A stretch of 64,000 nt of DNA, from positions 1,984,001-2,048,000 of the forward strand of contig OY723276.1 in the NCBI GenBank assembly GCA_963210315.1, written 5' to 3'. Positions 21,601-32,890 of this stretch are shown in pieces (the first letter of the stretch is position 1; every line of letters begins with the position of its first letter). The position numbers and the translations under genes were made by a program. The notes below the pieces were generated by a model that did no database searches, had not been told where the DNA came from, and worked only from the letters and a program-made list of their open reading frames with translations. The DNA is from Rhynchopus euleeides. Taxonomy: Eukaryota; Euglenozoa; Diplonemea; Diplonemida; Diplonemidae.

Positions 21601-22149
21601 TTTTTTATAATAGTGTATGTCACACCGAGCGGCATCTGCTCTTGGGTGACCTCCAGTGTATCACTGACCCACACGTTAAACTCATAGTTGAATGGGGGTT
21701 GCACCGAGTGTCCTCTGATGCAACTTCGGCAAAACTGACACACAGAGCCAGGGTGCGTGAGGCATGCGTTTAGTCAGAAAGCAAATGACGCAGCGGCGGT
21801 TCATGATGATTTGCCTTCGCCGTCGCTGCGTCGGTTTGACGACCTCCCGGAGCTGGTGCTGCACGCGCCAGCCAGGTTGAGTTGCGCTGCACAGAAAAAA
21901 ATACACCTTTGGCCTCTCCTTCCACATCACACCGACCACTGCCAAGCGGGATCTAGTCCTCCCGGGCAACATCCACACACACACCCACTGCCACTGCCAC
22001 CCCCAACCATCCCCTCACGCCACACACACGACACATGCTTGAATATCCTTCTAGAATTCCCTTCCCCAAAAGGTTGCCCAAACAGCAACAGCTTTTTTTA
22101 CTGCAGCAGGGATCATGTGAGTGTCAAAAAGATAGCAGGCAGCGCTTTG

Positions 22150-22248
22150 GGGGGCCCTCGCTACCAGTCACAGCTCGTCAGTCAGTGAGGGGGAGTGGGC
22201 CGTGGCTCACTTTTTCTCACTCAGTCACATCTGGTAGCGAAGGCCCCC
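22150..22248. mobile_element. 99-bp hairpin MITE, copy 1
   Basis: The left end GGGGGCCCTCGCTACCAG is matched inverted at the right end (CTGGTAGCGAAGGCCCCC). It is flanked by TTG on both sides (22147-22149, 22249-22251). A copy of the same 99-bp length with few differences lies at 42709-42807. A three-base duplication and G-rich ends resemble PIF/Harbinger-type MITEs. Confidence 0.75.
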
Positions 22249-23088
22249 TTGGGCAACAAATACAACCTCCTCGTCAGGGCTGCAAGGAGATGATTTTGTT
22301 GTTGCTAGGGGTTTGGCGCGCGCACAACAGCCCTATCTTTTTTGAATTTTTTTTCTTGTGTGAATCATGCATAAAAAAAATCCCCCTGTGACGAGAGAAA
22401 GACCCTGAACCAGCCCTACACCACCACCCCCTGTGATGAGTCCTGATGGGCGGGGGGCAGATCAGCCAATTTCAGCCTTCTGCTCTCCCTCCCGATCTCA
22501 CACCCCTCCCGAAGGGCCATTTGTTGTGTTTTTTTGGTAGAAGCGATCAATGCAAACAATCATCTGCGAGGAGGACTCAAGAGACTGCTGCTGTATCTCC
22601 ATTGCATTTTTTTTGGGCTCTCTCCTTCTGTCTCGGTGATCAAGAGATGGAGGGAGGGGATGGGCGTGTGTTCTCCCGACAATTTCTGGCGCTGAATGGC
22701 ATGCGAATGGCGGATTTTCAAGCCTTTCCGCAACTTCAGACAGGCGCCACGTCCCGAGTGTATTTTTTTTCGTTTTGTTGTTGCACGTCACAACACTGTA
22801 CACCTGGAGTTACCAGGAGAGCAGGAAAAATGCGTCTATCAATCTTCGGGCAGGAAGGCCAGCGGAGGCAAAATTCTTGAGTCTTGGGCCCATTGGGTGG
22901 GGAGGGGAAGCCTGACTCGTGGGGCGATCGCATCAAGATCAGGGGGGGGGGGGGCATCCGGGCCCGCTCAAGCAGTCTACCTAACGGAAATATCAAACAT
23001 GCGAGAGGCTCGAGCGTCAGAGCATGTTCGGTGCGCTCGAACACTCAACATATGACTGGAAGTACAATCAATTGGCGTGTGTGTGTAA

Positions 23089-23196
23089 GGGGGTCTTCGC
23101 TACGGGGTGATCGTCAGTGCATTTTGGTGCCTTTCCTGTTGAATTAGCTGAAAACTGACGAAGATTGACGAAAGATAACGACCAGCGAAGACCCCC
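23089..23196. mobile_element. 108-bp hairpin MITE with TAA duplication
   Basis: Ends GGGGGTCTTCGCTACGG and (inverted) GGGGGTCTTCGCTGG, flanked by TAA on each side (23086-23088, 23197-23199). The interior is unrelated to the 99-bp MITEs, but the ends share GGGGG-C-TCGCT. A TWA three-base duplication is the PIF/Harbinger hallmark. Confidence 0.72.
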
Positions 23197-26100
23197 TAAC
23201 TTGTCCCTACTACTAGGCTAAGGCTACCAGGCTTGTGTCGAGGGGGTCGGGGGAGCACTGGGGCTCCTTCGCTGTGCTGCACTGTGTGCCAAAACCGTCT
23301 CCCTTTCGGGGCGGTTTTGTGGGGCACGCAGCTGACTATGTTCACCTTTCTGTAAGCCTAAGCGGAGGTCCTCAATTTGCCAAACCCTCGGACACACGGC
23401 GCGTCCTCTGCATCAAGCGTTTAATGATTCGTGTCTATCTGCAGAGGAACCGAACTCAGGAAGGGGAAGTGCCGCGCGTTTCGTTCCCACAGGGCTTTTT
23501 CCGCGAGTGTGCGTCGACTGAATGATGAAGTGTTGGAAACATGTTTGAGTGCGTCGAATTGTTCGTTTCAAGAATTGTGGTGATTCATGGGGGATTATTG
23601 CAGGCAGCAGCAAAATTGTAAGAGTGGCCCACGTGGTATTCGGCCTGGCTGTGCTGCAACACGTTATCAAGAAGTGAAGGAGGTAAGGTAACCCCCTCCG
23701 GAGGGATGAAATGAGTAAGATATCAAACGAGCAGACCCCCCAAAAAATCTGGCGGCATTGCCGCGCGGAACGGCAGGGCGATGCACAACCTTCTGTTGGC
23801 TGGCTTTGCCTGCCTCAAGCGATCGAATGCGTAAATGGGTGGGGTGGGTGGGGTGGGGTCAGGGGGACTTCGGACAACCCCAAATAAGGATGCGTTTTGG
23901 GTCCCCTTCTCGCTCAGGGGCGCAGGCAAGTGGTGGCCTCCATTAGGCGCCACGCTGGCACTTTGGAAGAGCGAGGGTTCTGTTGTTCAGTGAGTCTGGA
24001 AGCCCTGGTGGGTTGCGTCTCAATGCATGAGTCCTCTCAGCTGCAGGAGGTGCCACAAGGAAGGTTGGGCGGAAAGGAGGCGTCGTGGGCATTCGCGCCA
24101 TGATGCCCGCATCGAGCAGTCGAGAATTCCCGGGGAACGCGCCTTGACGCGCAACGGCGAACATACTGTGCGGTGACGGGGCTGGCGCTGTCGGTGCTGT
24201 TTGTGTGTTCTGTTGGCATCGACCTCATTTGATTGTTCTGGGGCCCCATCGGCGGGAAGCTCAGCCAGTGCGACACCCAAATTGTCAGATTTGTGAGAAC
24301 GGGACGCTTGTTCCTGCACATCAACCTTTGTCCAACACACACACAACACACCTGCCCCACTGCAATGGTCGATCCGAGACCTTTCTTCATGCCCACACTC
24401 AGCACACAAGTTGGAAGCAAACAAGACGCCCTGACCCTGCTTCAATCCTAGCCAGGCAGAAGAGTCTCCTGGTGGGGCTCAAGGGAGGGAGTGTCAAACT
24501 GTCAGTGCGCCCACGCCCTATCTGATCAAGGGAGATCTACCCAACTGACTGCGCTTCTGAGCGAGGTTGCCCTCCTCGCCCACCTTGCCCCCCCACCCCG
24601 CGGGCACTCCCTGCAAGGTGGGTGGTGTGTGTGTAGACCACCTCGCCTTCCCCCGTTGTTCTCTGGACAATCGACCCCCGCCCCCTATCGGTATTGCCCG
24701 CCCCCCACCCCTTGCCCACTCTCCCCACTCCCCTCATCCCGCCCCTTTTTTTATTCCCTTTTCGTTGTATTTTTCGCCGTGGCTCCCCATCCTGCAGGGC
24801 TGCACTGTCTGCGCTAGCTTGGCGGCGTTTGACCGCCATTCGCTGTGCGGCATGCAGTAGGGAACTGCCTCCATTGGGTGGTACGGCGTCTTTCTTTTGT
24901 AAAAAAAAACTTGAAAAAAAATACAGTCAAAAACAAACAGCCTTACTCTCTTTCTCTCTCTCTCTCTCTCTAACACTTGACAGCCTGTCGCTTTGGCGTG
25001 CTGCCTCCCCCTGAAGCTCCAGCCACCAACGCAAGCGTCAGCCAAATTAAACGGCACGTGAGAGGGGATTCGCGCTTCCTCGTTGTAGCTTCGGCCTTCC
25101 GATGCGACATCCTCAAAGTTCAGCCTTGCCCAGGGATTACCACGTCGAAAAAAGGCGCAAAGGAAGTGCACAACAGGCATTGCATCGCCAACCTGACCCA
25201 TCACAATTCGGACAATTCCTGGCTCTTCAAAAAGAACCAGGGGTTTGCAAAAAGAAATTGGTTGGGTTTGGTCTTGGGTTGGTGCGGGGGTGCCTGTGGC
25301 GCCCAGCTCAGGAGAGAGCTCGATCTCTTTCAGGATCCCCTCAGGTCTGTATTCACGATTGTGTCCCAGACATCGCCTCTTCGCAGTGTGATGTGTTGTG
25401 AGCTCAAACGCCAGGACGGACGAGCAGAGTTCGATCAAGGCATCAGGTGAGATGGTACTCTTCTGATGAAACCCAGACGGACACGTCAAAGTCCACATGA
25501 TGCCGTGCATAGTTTCCCGCGAGGTTGCGCCTCGCATTTTGCACGACATGACACATCCTGCGCGGTCAGAATAACACGAATAAAAAGTGGCACCCTCAAG
25601 GGGTTGGTCAGAGCGCGGCAAATCGTTCAAATCATTTGCATGAAATACTGAAATATTGACTCACGAACATAGAACTCGCTCTGTGCAGGCCCCGGGTATC
25701 TGTGTGGTGTTATTTTCTTGCTGTCACGACACTGCCCGTACGAGCGCACGCACACACGCACCGCAACCATCATTTGTATCCCTCCTCCTCCTCCCCACCA
25801 CCACCACCTCCTCCTCCTCCTCCCCCCTCCTTCCCCCACCACCACTTCCTAGGTCAGCCGGGGTCAACTCTGCGCCTTGCTTTTCGCTACTTCACTCCCG
25901 ACCACTTCCCTGTTGCGCCTTCATAGTGAATGTGTGGGGGTGAAGGTGAGGGGAGCCCATTTGCGGCAGATTCCCGATGGCGGTGACGCGCCCTCCCCCC
26001 ACCCACCCCGCGCCGTGCCGTTCCACGCCTCCTCTCTCTGAGCGAAAAGTGGGCACAGCTGGGCAGGCTGGCCAGGTGTAGGGGCGCTTCCCTCCTCCGT

Positions 26101-26386
26101 ATTCTTGGCTGGTTTCCTCCCCACATAAAAAAGTGTATCTGCCTCGGGTGGGGTAGGGGAGCAGCAATGTCCTTTTTCTGGTGATTTGTTCGTCTTGCTG
26201 AGTTTCTGCGCCCCCCTCAGCCGACACCCAATGAAAGGTACGAGAAGACCCTCCCCTCACCCCCGCTCTGCCATCCTGTGCACATCACACTGCCCGGCAC
26301 ACTTCCCCCAATGTTTTGTGGCGGTTCTCTTTTCTTCTTCCTTGAAAACTGCTTGACTCACGCTCCGTGTGAGCGGGAATTGACCC

Positions 26387-26521
26387 ACTAGTTTCGAGCG
26401 ACGGGGCGGGGCGAAGCCGCGAAGTGTCAAGGAAACCGTACGATAATAAGAGCTTTAGGATTAGCACATTCATGCCGCTTCACAGGGAATCAAGACATCC
26501 TTGATACAACATGCACTACAA
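26387..26521 (+). repeat. Diverged relic of retroelement A repeat
   Basis: About 135 bp align along their whole length with repeat A of retroelement 1: ACTAGTT-CGAGCGACG, GCGAAG-CGCGAAGT, GGAAA-CGTACGA, AGCTTT-GGATTAGCAC, CATGCC-CTTCACAGGG and CCTTGA-ACA blocks in the same order, with scattered substitutions. No A/B structure or ORFs of the element remain nearby. At about 26655 a GCTCCTGGGCAGGGTGTC stretch weakly recalls repeat B. Probably a solo terminus from an older insertion. Confidence 0.8.
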
Positions 26522-29500
26522 AGATGTCCATTGAAAAAACGTGCAATGCCCCTGGGCAACGCAGTGGACGTCACTTCCCGGTCGTCCCGCACGCGACCCA
26601 TGGTTATGGGTGTCGATTCCAAAATGTCCCTCCAGAGGGCTCTGCTCATACAGCTCCTGGGCAGGGTGTCGCCACCATTTTGCGATGAGGAGAGCGGCAT
26701 CGATATACTGTTGTGGAGAAGCGTCCAAAAAAATTTGCAACACGCAGCAAGAAATATTTCAAGAAGTTTGTTGCTCAGGGGAGCGGGGGGGGGACGTGAA
26801 GGGCCCCCGCTCACATTTCAACAAATCACACCCCCCCCCCCCCCCCTACCCGACCCCCTCCTTTCTATAGCTGGGTATTATCTATTCACTGTGTGTGTGA
26901 CACCATTCCCTCCTCCTCCTCATTCCCCCCCCTCCCCCACACACCTGTTACCATGTGTCTGTCCTGGACGGTTGTCTGTGTGTGGGCAAACCTTTGTGGC
27001 AATACGAGTGAACAGTCTGCGATGCACCTGCGTGAGCTCCCTCATCACCCCACCCCGCCCCATTCTCGTCCCGACACCCTCCCGCCCGCCGCCCTTTCTG
27101 TGGGTGGGTGGGGGGTGGGCAGGGTCGGGGCGGGGTGGGAGTGGGAGGTCACCTGCGCCACTGATCCTGCTGACGTCCTCGGTTGTTCTAACAAAGGGAT
27201 GTGCCTGTGCCTCGCGTGCCACTCTCTCTTCCTCTCTCTTTCACCCTCTCTTCTTTTTTATACCCGGGTTTGGCGCACAAACAACGCCTTCTTGTCTGTT
27301 CTCTCTCTCTTTTTACCCAACTCCTGCCGCTACCTCCTGTCGGTTTCTTTCTGGATGTATCCTCGTGTATTTTTCGTTGTTTCATTTGACGATTGCGTGC
27401 CTGGATAGTGTGTGCCGTACGCCTCTGTTGGGACCGCAACGGAGAGTTGCATTAAGGCCCATGCCAAGAAGCGCCCCTTTTTTTCTTCTCCTGCGATGAG
27501 TGTGTCTGACACAAGAAAAACTATTCGTGTGATAGATACCCCCAAGGATATCGTATGCTCCCGTTGTCTCTCTGCTGCTTTCCTGTGATCCTGGGCACCA
27601 CCTGCAGAAATTCCCTGCGCGCACATAATGTCATGGTTCGAACACACAGGGTCTCCTGTGCCCGCGATCTTCGCTGCAACACACACCATGTGATTGGACC
27701 TACCTGATCTGCCACAGGGATGCGAACTCAAGCCGACTCGGCACGAGGAGCCCGCTTCACGCTTTTAATTCTGTTCGTTTGCCACACACAAACACACGGC
27801 GATGATCGCTGTGTGGGGTGGCGGGTGGTGGGTGGGTGGGGTATTCGTGTGCCTTCGCTCTGACGTGCAGAAAAGTGAGCGGCCCTGACAAATTGGGTGT
27901 CGCACCGACACAGTTTGACACAGAGCGACATGCCTATGCCTATGCCTCGTCTTCCCCTCCCCATGCTCTGCGCTGTTGCGCTTCCCCAATGCATGCTTCG
28001 GCGTAAGATTTTAGGACGTGATCGCAGATATCAGCACAGTGTCTGCTCGAAAAATCTCGAAGAACCCAGAACAGCGCCCCCCTCTCGCCGGTGTAGGGTA
28101 CAGGGCTAGGAGGGGCATTGTCATACAGCAGGAGCCTGGCCTCTCCCGGGTTTCCCTTGCAAGTGGTTTGCGTTGTACCCTTCCACCAACAACAACAAGT
28201 CAGTTCATATCTGACGATCTGTGAAAGGAGGCGTGCTGAACCGTGGCCCTGATGATATAAACTTTTGCTGCATCAGTGCGTGGGCGCATGTGCGTGCGCT
28301 TTTATATTTTCAACCCCCACCCCCACCCCCCCACCCTTTCTCTCTCTCTCTCCGTATCTGGAAAACCGCTCATACAAAACCGATACCGCAGTGTCAATAT
28401 CTCCTTCCCCCCCTCTCTCCTTTTTGTCTGCCTTCGTTCCCCGCCCCCCCTATTTCCCTCATTCTGTGCCACCCCCCCAAAAAATACCAGCAGTGCACAT
28501 GGGGAGGCACCTGACATCTCTACTGAATATTCTGATCGTAGCCTTACGACACGGGGGCGGGCTATTTTTCGCCCCAGGTTCTTTTTCGAGCGGGGTAAAA
28601 ATTCTTCAAATCGTTCGGTGTATGCGTGGCCGGGTGTGCGTCTTATCATTTATCCCTTTTCTGCTATTTAATGCCCACCCATAAGGCACACCCTCTTCGG
28701 CCCCACCCGTGCAAGGTCGGCTCTACGAGTCGCAGTGGTAGTGTGGCCAGGGCAGCTCGGCAGGTGTTTGAAAGAGAGAAGGGGATGAATTTGCCAACAA
28801 GACATCGGGCTAACAATACTTCAACCTGTGGCTGGGACTGTGCCATGCCCTCCAGTTACTGGCCCGCACCCCCCACCCATTTCCCCTGTCGAAAGCGCCA
28901 ACCAGCGCAGCGCGGAAACCCGGGTGGGGGGGGGGGGAGGGGGGCGAGTGGGTCGCGCGTGATCTTTCTCTCTCTTTTCTGTTTCCCCCTCCCCCCTTGT
29001 ATGGGACACACCCACAGTCCGTGCCAGTGTTGTGGAGCCGGTTCTTCTTTCGATTTGCCCAAATCCCAAATTAGAACCGGTTCTTCAGTGTTTGTGGGGC
29101 TGGGGGAGGGGAGGGGAGGTGATGCTTTGGCACACCAGCTCATTGTGGGTGATGTGTGCGGTATTGCTTTTAATACGCACACGACTTTCGCGCGGAAAGT
29201 GTCATTCAGCTCCATGCCAAACGTACCCTACACACAACCCCCTTCATCAGGCAGGCGGGTTTGAAAGCGTGTGTGGAAGCGTCAACGCATCAAACGAAGT
29301 ATCAGCAGTAGAGAAAGAGCGGCAGAGTTGAAGTGACACTTTTTTTTGTTGTCGGAGCGACTGTGATGCGAGGTGTCGCGAAGTAAAACGAAGGGGCGGG
29401 GGATATCCATTTTTTTACGAAAAATTAGTCGAGTCTGGCCGAGTCCGAAATTCCGATCGACGATGCGTAGCCGAGGGAGGAACGGGGGGGGGGGGGTTGG

Positions 29501-30216
29501 CGACACTTCCAATCTTTTTCCTACCCCAGATCCCCCCCTCCCCCTGAAAAGATGGCTTATCGTGACGATTCCAGATCATGACAGATGGTGCTGATGGCGG
29601 GTAGTTTGCAGAATTTTTGGGAATACTTTTTGTGAGCCGGCGGGGGGGTGTTGGACCCCGCGCCGAGGCCTGCCCCTCCCTGGGCTCAAGCCAAGAAGGG
29701 CAACAGCGCGATGCCCGCCGCTGCAGCTACCCGTCAGAAGGCTGGACAGATGCAGCGCCTGCGGCGGTTGACATCTCGCCACACCCCCTCAGAGCTGGTG
29801 GGCCCCGACCCACCCGGAGGGGCAGCCAAAAAAAAAACAAGGCAGAATTCTCAGTTGCTGTTCTCAAAGAAGGCCACCCCCCCCACCCCCACCCCACGCC
29901 CCCACCTTCCCTGCCCTCCCCGTTGCAAGCAGCTCCACCCCCCATGTGAGGTGAGATTCTGGACACGGTTGCTGTGTCTATGCGCTCAACATGCACAAAC
30001 ACACCCTTCCCCATGCAGGAGACACACAGCTGCAGCTGGCGGCAGTTTTAGTGTCGGGTTTGGATTACACAACAAAAGGCGATTCCAAAGGAGGCTGCAG
30101 CAGCATCTGGAAGAACGGGGGGAGAAGGTTAAACTCTGCTGCCCAAGCGAACACACTCAGTGTGTGGTACGCATCGGTTTTTCTCGCCCCCTCCGACCCG
30201 GTGAGCCGCACATAAA
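26522..30216. other. Gene-poor region upstream of the NOSIP-like gene
   Basis: No supported gene in 3.7 kb. It contains C/G runs (26828-26846, 28926-28940, 29484-29496), CT-rich tracts and one copy of the dispersed 168-bp repeat (29173-29341). A 233-codon frame from about 29703 has an Ala/Arg/Pro-rich start but no recognisable domain; it may be 5' leader of the next gene, whose acceptor could be the CAG at about 30017. Confidence 0.45.
29173..29341 (-). repeat. Dispersed repeat R1, reverse copy
   Basis: Read on the minus strand it follows the same order as the tandem copies at 48518-48754: GTGTCACTTCAACTCTGCC, a TACTTCGTTTGATGCGTTGACGCTTCCACAC block, CTGATGAAGGGGGT, GG-GCTGAATGACACTTTCCGCGCGAAAGTCGTGTGCGTA. 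There are scattered differences (for example CATGGAGCTG for CAGAGCTG). Its inner ends are imperfect inverted repeats (GTGTCA...TGACAC). Confidence 0.85.
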
Positions 30217-31333
30217 ATGGGGCGGACTCGGCACTCCCAGAGCTGTGCCACGAAGGGGTACTTTACGTACGATGAGAGACATCAGCGTATGCCATGCCTT
30301 GTGTGCCGTAGGGGGTTGTTTGCAAGGGGGTGGTTCTAATCTTTACTGAGTTCGGTGGGGTGGGGGGGGGGGGGGTAGGGGGGCGGGACTGGGGGGGAAC
30401 CGCCTGACAGGAGTATTGTGTGTATCTGGGGTTGACCCCACCCCCTCTCTTCTCTATGCAGGGACCAACGCGTACACCAGCCTATGCAAGAGCGGCATTG
30501 TTATGGGTGCCGACTCCGGCACGATGCGGGTGACTGTCGGGGGCGATTCGCACCGCAACTTCGACAGCTGCTGGCTGTGCAGCCAGACGTGCGATGACCC
30601 GGTGGTGACGACCCACGGGATGCTGTACTGCCGCGCGTGCATCGTGGAGAACATGGCCCACCAGAAAAAGGAGTCGAAGCGGAAGATGGAGGTCTACGAG
30701 TCCCACCTCGCCACCAAGGCAGCGAAGCTGCAGGTCAAGGAGGCGGTGCTGGATGAGATGAAGGCATCTGTCAGCGCAACGATTGCAGACAGCATCCTCC
30801 CGCAGTCAGGTGCTGAACTGCAGCGCGACCTGAGCACCCGGCAAAAGGCTGTTGAAGACGAGGCTGAAAACGAAGGTGTGAAGCGCGCGCAGACCAGCTC
30901 CTTCTGGCTCGCAACCAACGCGCCTGCTTACGCCAAAGAGGAGGCAGAGAAGCCTGACATGACTGTGCGCGACCCCTTCAACAAGAAGCCCCTCAAGCTG
31001 AAGCAGCTCCGCGGCGTGCAGTGGACTGAGGAGACCTCCGGGAAGAAGACGCGCTACGTCTGCCCGGTGTCCCGGAAGAATTTCAAGAATGGGACAGACA
31101 TCACAATCCTTCCTGACGGCACCGCTGTGAGTGCCAAGGCGCTGAAGCCAAGCCTCGGGAAGGATGCAGACGGCACGTTCATCTCGCCCGTCACATCCGA
31201 GTCGCTCCTGAAGTCAGAGCTGATCCAGCTCGCGAAGGCGGGAACAGGGTTCGTTGCATCGACAGAAGGGCAGGAGGTCGGCGGTGCTGTTGCCGAGAAA
31301 TATCGCCCGAGCCTTTCCATGGCGGTCAGTTAG
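30217..31333 (+). CDS. NOSIP: NOSIP-like U-box protein (two exons)
   Basis: Exons 30217-30286 and 30462-31333; the 175-base intron is GT-AG and splices in phase, giving 313 residues (human NOSIP is close to 300). Exon 1 encodes M-G-R-T-R-H-S-Q-S-C-A-T, matching the conserved NOSIP start with its RH(S/G)K/Q-C signature. Exon 2 begins at Arg-Thr-Asn-Ala-Tyr. The split U-box follows: first half FDSCWLCSQTCDDPVVTTHG, a helical linker with HQKKE, then the second half YVCPVSRKNF, DGTAVSAKAL and ISPVTSESL. Family knowledge: NOSIP is a U-box E3 ubiquitin ligase, also found with the spliceosome; the name comes from the animal nitric-oxide-synthase interaction, which need not apply here. The gene is upstream of another ubiquitin-system gene on the same strand. 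Confidence in family is high. Confidence 0.93.
30287..30461 (+). other. Intron of the NOSIP-like gene
   Basis: Donor CAGC|GTATGC, acceptor CTCTATGCAG|GGACC. Contains a long G run (about 30358-30379). Removal joins Arg codon CGG in phase and restores the conserved N-terminus. Confidence 0.9.
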
Positions 31334-31958
31334 TGGGGGGTGGGGTGTTCTTGAGGGGACCCTTTTTTTTCGTTTCAGCAAATCGTGTTTTTTTGAGACT
31401 AGCCCTCTCCATCCCCCTCTTCGTGTGTATTCATCGGCGGGCGGGGTGGGGTGGTGGGTCGGGACGCTGTCACGCCACCGACAAGACGCTGCCCCGCCAG
31501 ATGATCTCTCTCTGTCTCTCACTCTCTCTCTGATCAGTTTACGTTGCCCCCCACCGGGCCCACCCACCGCCCGTGCCTCCCTCCAAGCCCCCGCAACGGC
31601 CCCCGTCCCCCCAACCAGTCAGCCCAGGAACCACGGCACAGTGGATCTCGTGATAATTCTAGCCTGCGATGTGGTGTGATGTGTGTGCTGCAGCACACTT
31701 CAAGTTGCGGATGGGGTGGGTGGGTGGGGTGTAGCGGGCACAGGCATGCCGCCTTGGGATGCATCAGGAGGTGCAGGGTGTGTGGCAGATTGCCGTGGTG
31801 TGATGGTGTGTGGTGGGCAGAACGAGGAGGAGGTCCGCCCCCAGCCCCCCCATCCCCCCACCCGTGTGTCCGGCTATTTCAGGAGCTGAAGCAGCACACT
31901 GCCACTGCATCTCCCCACTGCACATCCCACTGCAGCAGCAGCAACTGAAAGCCTTGTG
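31334..31958. other. Intergenic region NOSIP-like to PUB gene
   Basis: 625 bases with CT and CA tracts and no supported ORF. It ends in a CA/CC-rich stretch with CTGCAG at about 31930-31935, a plausible trans-splice acceptor some 24 bases before the next ATG. Confidence 0.5.
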
Positions 31959-32890
31959 ATGGCAGCGCTGCCGCAGTCGCATGTCGAAGAGCATTGGAAT
32001 GACATCGTGATTGTCGGGGTATGTCGTGCGGCTCAGCCCATTGCATTGCTCTCTGTTGCCCCCTCCTCACCTGCAACCCCTAACACACACAAACAACAGA
32101 TTCGCACGATGCACGACAAGCACGCCCCGCCGAAGTTCCTCGACTCGGCGGAGATCATGCTTAAGCTCCTCGGCAACATCCTGGCCTCTCCAACGGAGCA
32201 AAAATTCCGTGTGGTATGCACGTGTTGCCCTGCTCAGTGTCCCACCCCCCGAAGCCCACCCCGGTTGCATGAGCTTTCGGAGGTGCACAGCTCCGGGAAT
32301 CTGAATGCAGAGCCACATTGAGCGACGCGCCCCTGTGCGGCGCCAGTGTCGGAAACATAACCAGCTTGGGGTGTTGATAATGGATGGGCTGTGGATGAGC
32401 GTAACAAAGCAACCCCTGCTGCAACCCTACCCCCGCACAGATCCGCCTCCGCAACGAGAAGATCCGCACCAAGCTGCTGGGGTGCGACGGGGCGCGCGAC
32501 GCGCTGGCGGGGATGGGCTGGGTCACGCGCGTGGAGGACATGGAGGAGAAGATGTTCTGGGAGCGGAGTGAGGCAGACTTCGGGCGCCTCCGCCTGGGGG
32601 TCGAGGAGCTGCAGAAGCGTGTCACCGCATACAGGGAGCGTGCCGCACACGACCCGAAGGAACGGGAGGCCAGGGAGCGGGAGGGCGTGATGAAGATGAT
32701 CCGCTCCGACCAGCAGGAGAGGCAGAAGCGCGAGCAGATCGCGCGTGAAAACGCCGCAAGGCGGGTGGGCTCCGGTGACAACCCGGAGGGCGACGAAGGG
32801 AACACCTTTGAGCACAGGCGGGTCCAGCCCAGGCTCGCGACCTCCGGAACCACCGGTTCTGCGGAGGAGGGAACTCCCAACACCCAGTAG
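31959..32890 (+). CDS. PUB-domain protein (three exons)
   Basis: Exons 31959-32018, 32100-32213 and 32441-32890, both introns GT-AG and phase 0, giving 207 residues. After splicing, residues about 25-85 read AEIMLKLLGNILASPTEQKFRV joined to IRLRNEKIRTKLLGCDGARDALAGMGW, a clear PUB (PUG) domain as in PNGase and UBXN6. Neither exon alone shows the domain, so the splice prediction is strongly supported. The rest is a charged helical region (about 100-170) and a short disordered tail. Known role: PUB domains bind the C-terminal tail of the AAA ATPase p97/VCP in ubiquitin-dependent protein quality control. No UBX, UBA or transglutaminase domain is present, so it is a minimal p97 adaptor candidate. 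Same strand as the NOSIP-like gene. Confidence 0.9.
32019..32099 (+). other. PUB gene intron 1
   Basis: 81 bases, donor GGG|GTATGT, acceptor AACAACAG|ATTCGC. Phase 0. Unspliced, the frame continues to a stop at 32321 and loses the domain. Confidence 0.85.
32214..32440 (+). other. PUB gene intron 2
   Basis: 227 bases, donor CGTGTG|GTATGC, acceptor CCCGCACAG|ATCCGC. It interrupts the PUB domain between Val and Ile; removal restores the canonical core. Confidence 0.92.

Larger units (their letters stand above)
18658..26386. other. Gene-poor region
   Basis: About 7.7 kb in which I can support no protein gene. Composition is less GC-rich than the genes. It holds small hairpin elements (listed separately), a solo GGGGGTCTTCGCTACGG end at 20135, a (TC)n microsatellite near 24947-24972, poly-A tracts near 24901-24930 and several G/C runs (for example 20520-20537 and 22940-22951). 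A 298-codon minus-strand frame at 24734-25630 is the only long one; it runs into simple-sequence repeats and has no recognisable motif. Confidence 0.5.

Noticed and set aside
24734..25630. 298-codon minus-strand frame
   Set aside because: Runs into (TC)n and poly-A simple sequence and shows no known domain or conserved signature.
26501..27499. 332-codon plus-strand frame after the relic A repeat
   Set aside because: Composition changes midway to Pro/Ser simple sequence from C runs; no similarity to the retroelement ORFs could be seen.
29703..30349. Gene with exon 29703-29949 upstream of the NOSIP-like gene
   Set aside because: Possible GT-AG joins lead to an immediate stop and the peptide is unrecognised; more likely leader or intergenic sequence.
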